Of a stretch of DNA of 64,000 nucleotides, positions 61,091 through 64,000 are shown piece by piece. The notes beneath the pieces were generated by a model, which did no database searches, was not told the origin of the DNA, and worked only from the letters and a program-made list of their open reading frames with translations. Source of the DNA: Erythrophleum ivorense. Taxonomy: Eukaryota; Streptophyta; Magnoliopsida; Fabales; Fabaceae. Location of the stretch: assembly GCA_026724425.1 (NCBI GenBank), contig JAIUCV010001119.1, positions 62,001-126,000 of the forward strand, given 5' to 3'. Both the position numbers and the translations under genes were made by a program. Within the stretch, counting starts at the first letter, position 1. Every line of letters starts with the position of its first letter.

Positions 61091-61955
61091 TAATAGCCCT
61101 GCTATTCTTCTTATTCTTTAGATCTTCTAGGTAGAGTTTGTAGTTTCTCTTCCAATGATCGAGCTCATTGCAAAAGAAACAAAGTCCTTCCTTGGGAGGC
61201 TTTGCCTTCTTGGCTTCAAGCTTGGGTTTTGGCTTGGGCTTGTTTTGGTCCTTGGACTTATTGTTCGAGCCCTTTCCCTTTCCCTTGGTTTTGCCTTTCT
61301 TTTTCATTCCTTTTCCTTTCTGAACCATTAAAATAGTGCTTGGCTTTTTCTTAATATTTTGCTCAGTAGTTTTAAGCATCAAATGTAGTTTAAAAATTGA
61401 TTTCTCCATGTTGTTCATATTATAATTCATGACGAACTGGTGATAACTTTTCGAGAGTGAGTTTAAGATCAAATTTGTAGCTAACTCCTGGCTCATGGGA
61501 AATCCAAGCCTTTCAAGGTGATTAATGTAGCCTTTCATCTTTAAGACATAAGCACTAACTGATGCACCTTCAACCATTTTGCAGGAATGTAAGGCCTTGG
61601 TAGTTTCATACCTTTGTTGCCTTGCCTGTTGTTGGAACATTTCCTTGAGATGCATGATCATCTCATAAGCCTCCATATGTTCCAGATCTCTTTGAAGTTC
61701 TGAGATCATGGTGGCTAGCATCAAGCATCCTACATCTACTGAGTCATTAAGATGCTTAGTGTGGGCATCCTTTTGGACTCTTGGAGCATTGGTTGCGAGC
61801 TTCTCAAGAATGGGTTGATCTAGGACATATGACTTTCTCTCTTACTTGAGAACAATTCTTAAGTTACTAAACCAGTCAAGAAAGTTAGTCCCATTGAGTT
61901 TATCCTTCTCAAGGACGGATCGCAATGATAGTGTAGCAAAATTATTTGTAGACAT
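61071..61955 (-). pseudogene. Copia gag (one internal stop)
   Basis: Starts at ATG 61955 (MSTNNFATLSL...) and runs in one frame to 61071, with a premature TAA at 61842-61844 (codon 38). The region has the UBN2-type capsid features (LNGTNFLDWFSNLRI near the N-terminus, then the 61071-61724 open part), a lysine-rich basic tract and a CCHC-type knuckle CFFCNELDHWKRN, where the last Cys is Tyr (NYK). It would form the virus-like particle. Length, about 295 codons, is normal for the group. Confidence 0.9.
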
Positions 61956-63208
61956 TTTTCTACAACAAAATATGTAAAGTCAAGTTAATAATCTCCCACT
62001 AAAAATTGACCCTCAATTTTATTTAGCAGGCTAAGACCCATATTTTACTCAATTATAAGTCCACTTTGGCAAGACACTTAAAATTAAGTTATTTAGGTAG
62101 GTAACTTGTTTACCAATTACATCACATGTAACTCTTAAATCTTTATAGGATTCCATCATCATATGATCCGGCATGTTTAATCCCATCTAATGCCTTGAGA
62201 CCCAAAATTGTTTTGATAGTCCCAATTAAGTCAAACCCTTATGAACCTTATGAGTATCACTGTTACCCAAGCTACCTCACTAAGATAGCATAAGTATATC
62301 CACTTTGATGGAACATACACTTAGGTGATCAAAGCTTTGACAGGTGTTCATAAATGGGTGGCATATAAACTTAAAATTTGATTCGAGGGATTTTATTGTT
62401 ATTATTTCATTATGATTCAAATATTTAATCATCGCATGATAATATACTATGATAGCATCTCATACATACATATGATCTCATCATGAAGTATAAAATAAAT
62501 GTGTCACAATATGGCCCCATCTAACCTATCTCCTCCCAAGCCAATGAGAGAATCCTTCTAAGATAAAAACTACAAAGAGAAACCTTAATTGAACATTTGA
62601 GGAGAGTGAGATGAGAAGAGAATGTACATCCAGAATAAATAGAGAGAGGCACGACACACAGGCTGTATTTTAAAATTGCAAACCATAAAAACCTAGGGCC
62701 ATATTATACACCATACCCATCCAATTCAAACAAACATAATTCATATATAAAGTTACAAACATCTTATCTTATAAAAAAGGTTGTAAGCATTATGATCTTA
62801 GTGTCAAATTAGATTAGGTTGCGCTAAACATGTTTCACATACGAAAACATGAAGAGACTTGTTAAACAAATTTGTAAACATTTGAATTGAACAATTTATA
62901 GTCCGAATTGAATAGATTTTGAATCAGATTCCAAATCAAATTTGAACCTTCTTGTAATTCGCACACATATGTCGCACATAATATTGAATTGTAGAGTTCA
63001 AATATCACTTATATGAAATCAAATTTAAAATTGATTTGAACATATAATACATATATGAATGCCAAATTCAAACACTAATCATGTGAGCCCTTAGTTCGCA
63101 TACTTATATCATATTGCAACATATTATATCACATATAGGCCATGCGAAATCACAACAAAGGAAAAATTCACAAAACTTCACACAAAAACTCAATTTAAAC
63201 AACCATTG
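61956..63208 (-). other. Untranslated leader of the copia element
   Basis: About 1.25 kb between PBS and gag ATG without a convincing frame. Long leaders are usual for Angela-type elements and carry packaging and translation signals. Nothing else is recognisable in it. Confidence 0.7.
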
Positions 63209-63212
63209 ATGT

Positions 63213-63225
63213 GGCTCTGATACCA
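63213..63225 (-). other. Primer binding site of the copia element (tRNA-iMet)
   Basis: On the - strand TGGTATCAGAGCC, complementary to the 3' end of plant initiator tRNA-Met, 3 nt from the LTR end. Confidence 0.92.
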
Positions 63226-63228
63226 CCA

Positions 63229-63457
63229 TTGGGAATATTCAAGATGCACATCGAAAAATTAAAACCCCGAATCCCTTCCTATAGATCTATCAATGTTGTT
63301 TAAATCGATTAAATCTAGAAATATTTACCTTTTCTGTCAGATCTTAAGAACTGATCTATTGATCTACTCCCTCTACCGGTATCCACGCGAACAGATGTTC
63401 AACTTGAAGATGTCATACCTTATTACCAACATCCATACACGTTCTTAGTAAAGAAGA
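63229..63457 (-). mobile_element. Copia 5' LTR, partial (interrupted by LTR-B)
   Basis: Matches 56211-56447 of the 3' LTR with scattered substitutions, then stops at 63457, where LTR-B starts. The terminal CA of the LTR end next to the PBS is not intact. The rest of this LTR is expected beyond the inserted LTR-B, outside the window. Confidence 0.85.
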
Positions 63458-64000
63458 TGTCATACCTTATTTTATAACCCTTTTCCTACTACAATTACCT
63501 CATATATTACTTAAAGAAGTCAATGAAAACCTGAACTGATAAAACTTTTTCATTTTAAAACTTCCTCATACAATTTCACTATTCATTTGGTCATTTTCAA
63601 ATTTTTATCTAACTTTGAAAATACGTACTTAATTATAGAAAAATTGTATGGGATTAATTCAGGACTCTACTTCAAGCTCTCCAAGCCCTTTACACGAGGA
63701 AAATGCTTACTTATCAAAGCACATATAAATTCATATAAAGTTGCCCCTACAACAATTTGGACAATTTTACCCCTCATTGGTCATATTATTATTATTATTA
63801 TTATTTTGCCTTTAATATAAACACAGACATTCTTGCATCTTAGGCGCTAGTCATACTCTTTTTACTTCAGGGTTAGGTATATACATGGCTTTCCATTTCA
63901 TACTTGAGTACCTTACAGTATCATGACGTAACTTATGCACGCAGTAATCTAAAATATTTAATTACATAACAAAATGTGGTGCATAAAAGTAAGGTCCTCG
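63458..64000 (-). repeat. LTR-B, sense (-), 3' end only
   Basis: Starts TGTCATACCTTA, the complement of the LTR-B end at 38512, and matches 37970-38512 in inverted orientation at roughly 90% or more by eye. It includes the TAT microsatellite (63784-63805), expanded compared with the copy near 38170. It runs off the window. The 77-aa frame at 63587 has a similar antisense counterpart at 38097-38381 and is chance sequence inside the LTR. Confidence 0.9.

Overview
The window is a repeat-rich, AT-rich piece of a flowering-plant nuclear genome. The evidence is a Tork/Angela-type Ty1-copia retrotransposon, very long LTRs beginning TGTAAC, a decayed caulimovirid (plant pararetrovirus) insertion and a nuclear copy of plastid DNA with trnfM and trnG. 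I found no host protein-coding gene. Almost all open frames in the window are chance frames in non-coding LTR sequence. The real coding content is broken viral and retrotransposon genes.

The bulk is a nest of solo LTRs from at least three related families. LTR-A is about 3.4-3.9 kb, LTR-B about 3.1 kb and LTR-C about 2.8 kb. Several carry 5-bp target-site duplications (TSDs) that let the nesting be read directly: 29733-33612 (TAATT), 27895-38727 (ATTAG), 35375-38512 (CTTTT), 38892-45050 (CTTTT) and 50072-52869 (ATTAT). One LTR-A (from 7306) still abuts an initiator-Met-type primer binding site. This shows that the family is a true LTR retrotransposon and fixes its transcription direction. In the features, strand means this direction: a sense (-) LTR reads TGTAACACC... 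on the window's + strand.

Layout: 1-3378, degenerate LTR pieces including an inverted head-to-head pair. 3379-5815, decayed caulimovirid fragment with coat-protein-like, zinc-knuckle and protease regions and the leading edge of the RT. 5816-7305, 5' internal part of an LTR-A element. 7306-27894, nested LTR-A copies in both orientations plus a 170-bp MITE with a perfect 9-bp TSD. 27895-45050, the deepest nest (up to four levels), containing LTR-A, LTR-B, a second copy of the same MITE and a plastid insertion near 42.2-42.8 kb. 45244-48957, one more LTR-A. 48958-56208, LTR-C copies, one with a site II/telo-box promoter and a CpG-rich CCGCGG repeat. 56209-63457, a Ty1-copia element on the - strand with 3' LTR, PPT, disabled pol and gag, PBS and a truncated 5' LTR. 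63458-64000, start of another LTR-B.

The most interesting signals are features conserved among the LTR families: a GAGATTC...GAATCTC hairpin just upstream of an AG/GT site, a 33-40 bp minisatellite, and conserved AAG/GTAAG-like sites downstream of the TATA box. Both MITE copies occupy the same LTR position in opposite relative orientation, and two LTRs are inserted at the same TATA-proximal site. All boundaries and identities come from reading by eye. Boundaries without TSDs are good to about 10-30 bp at best.
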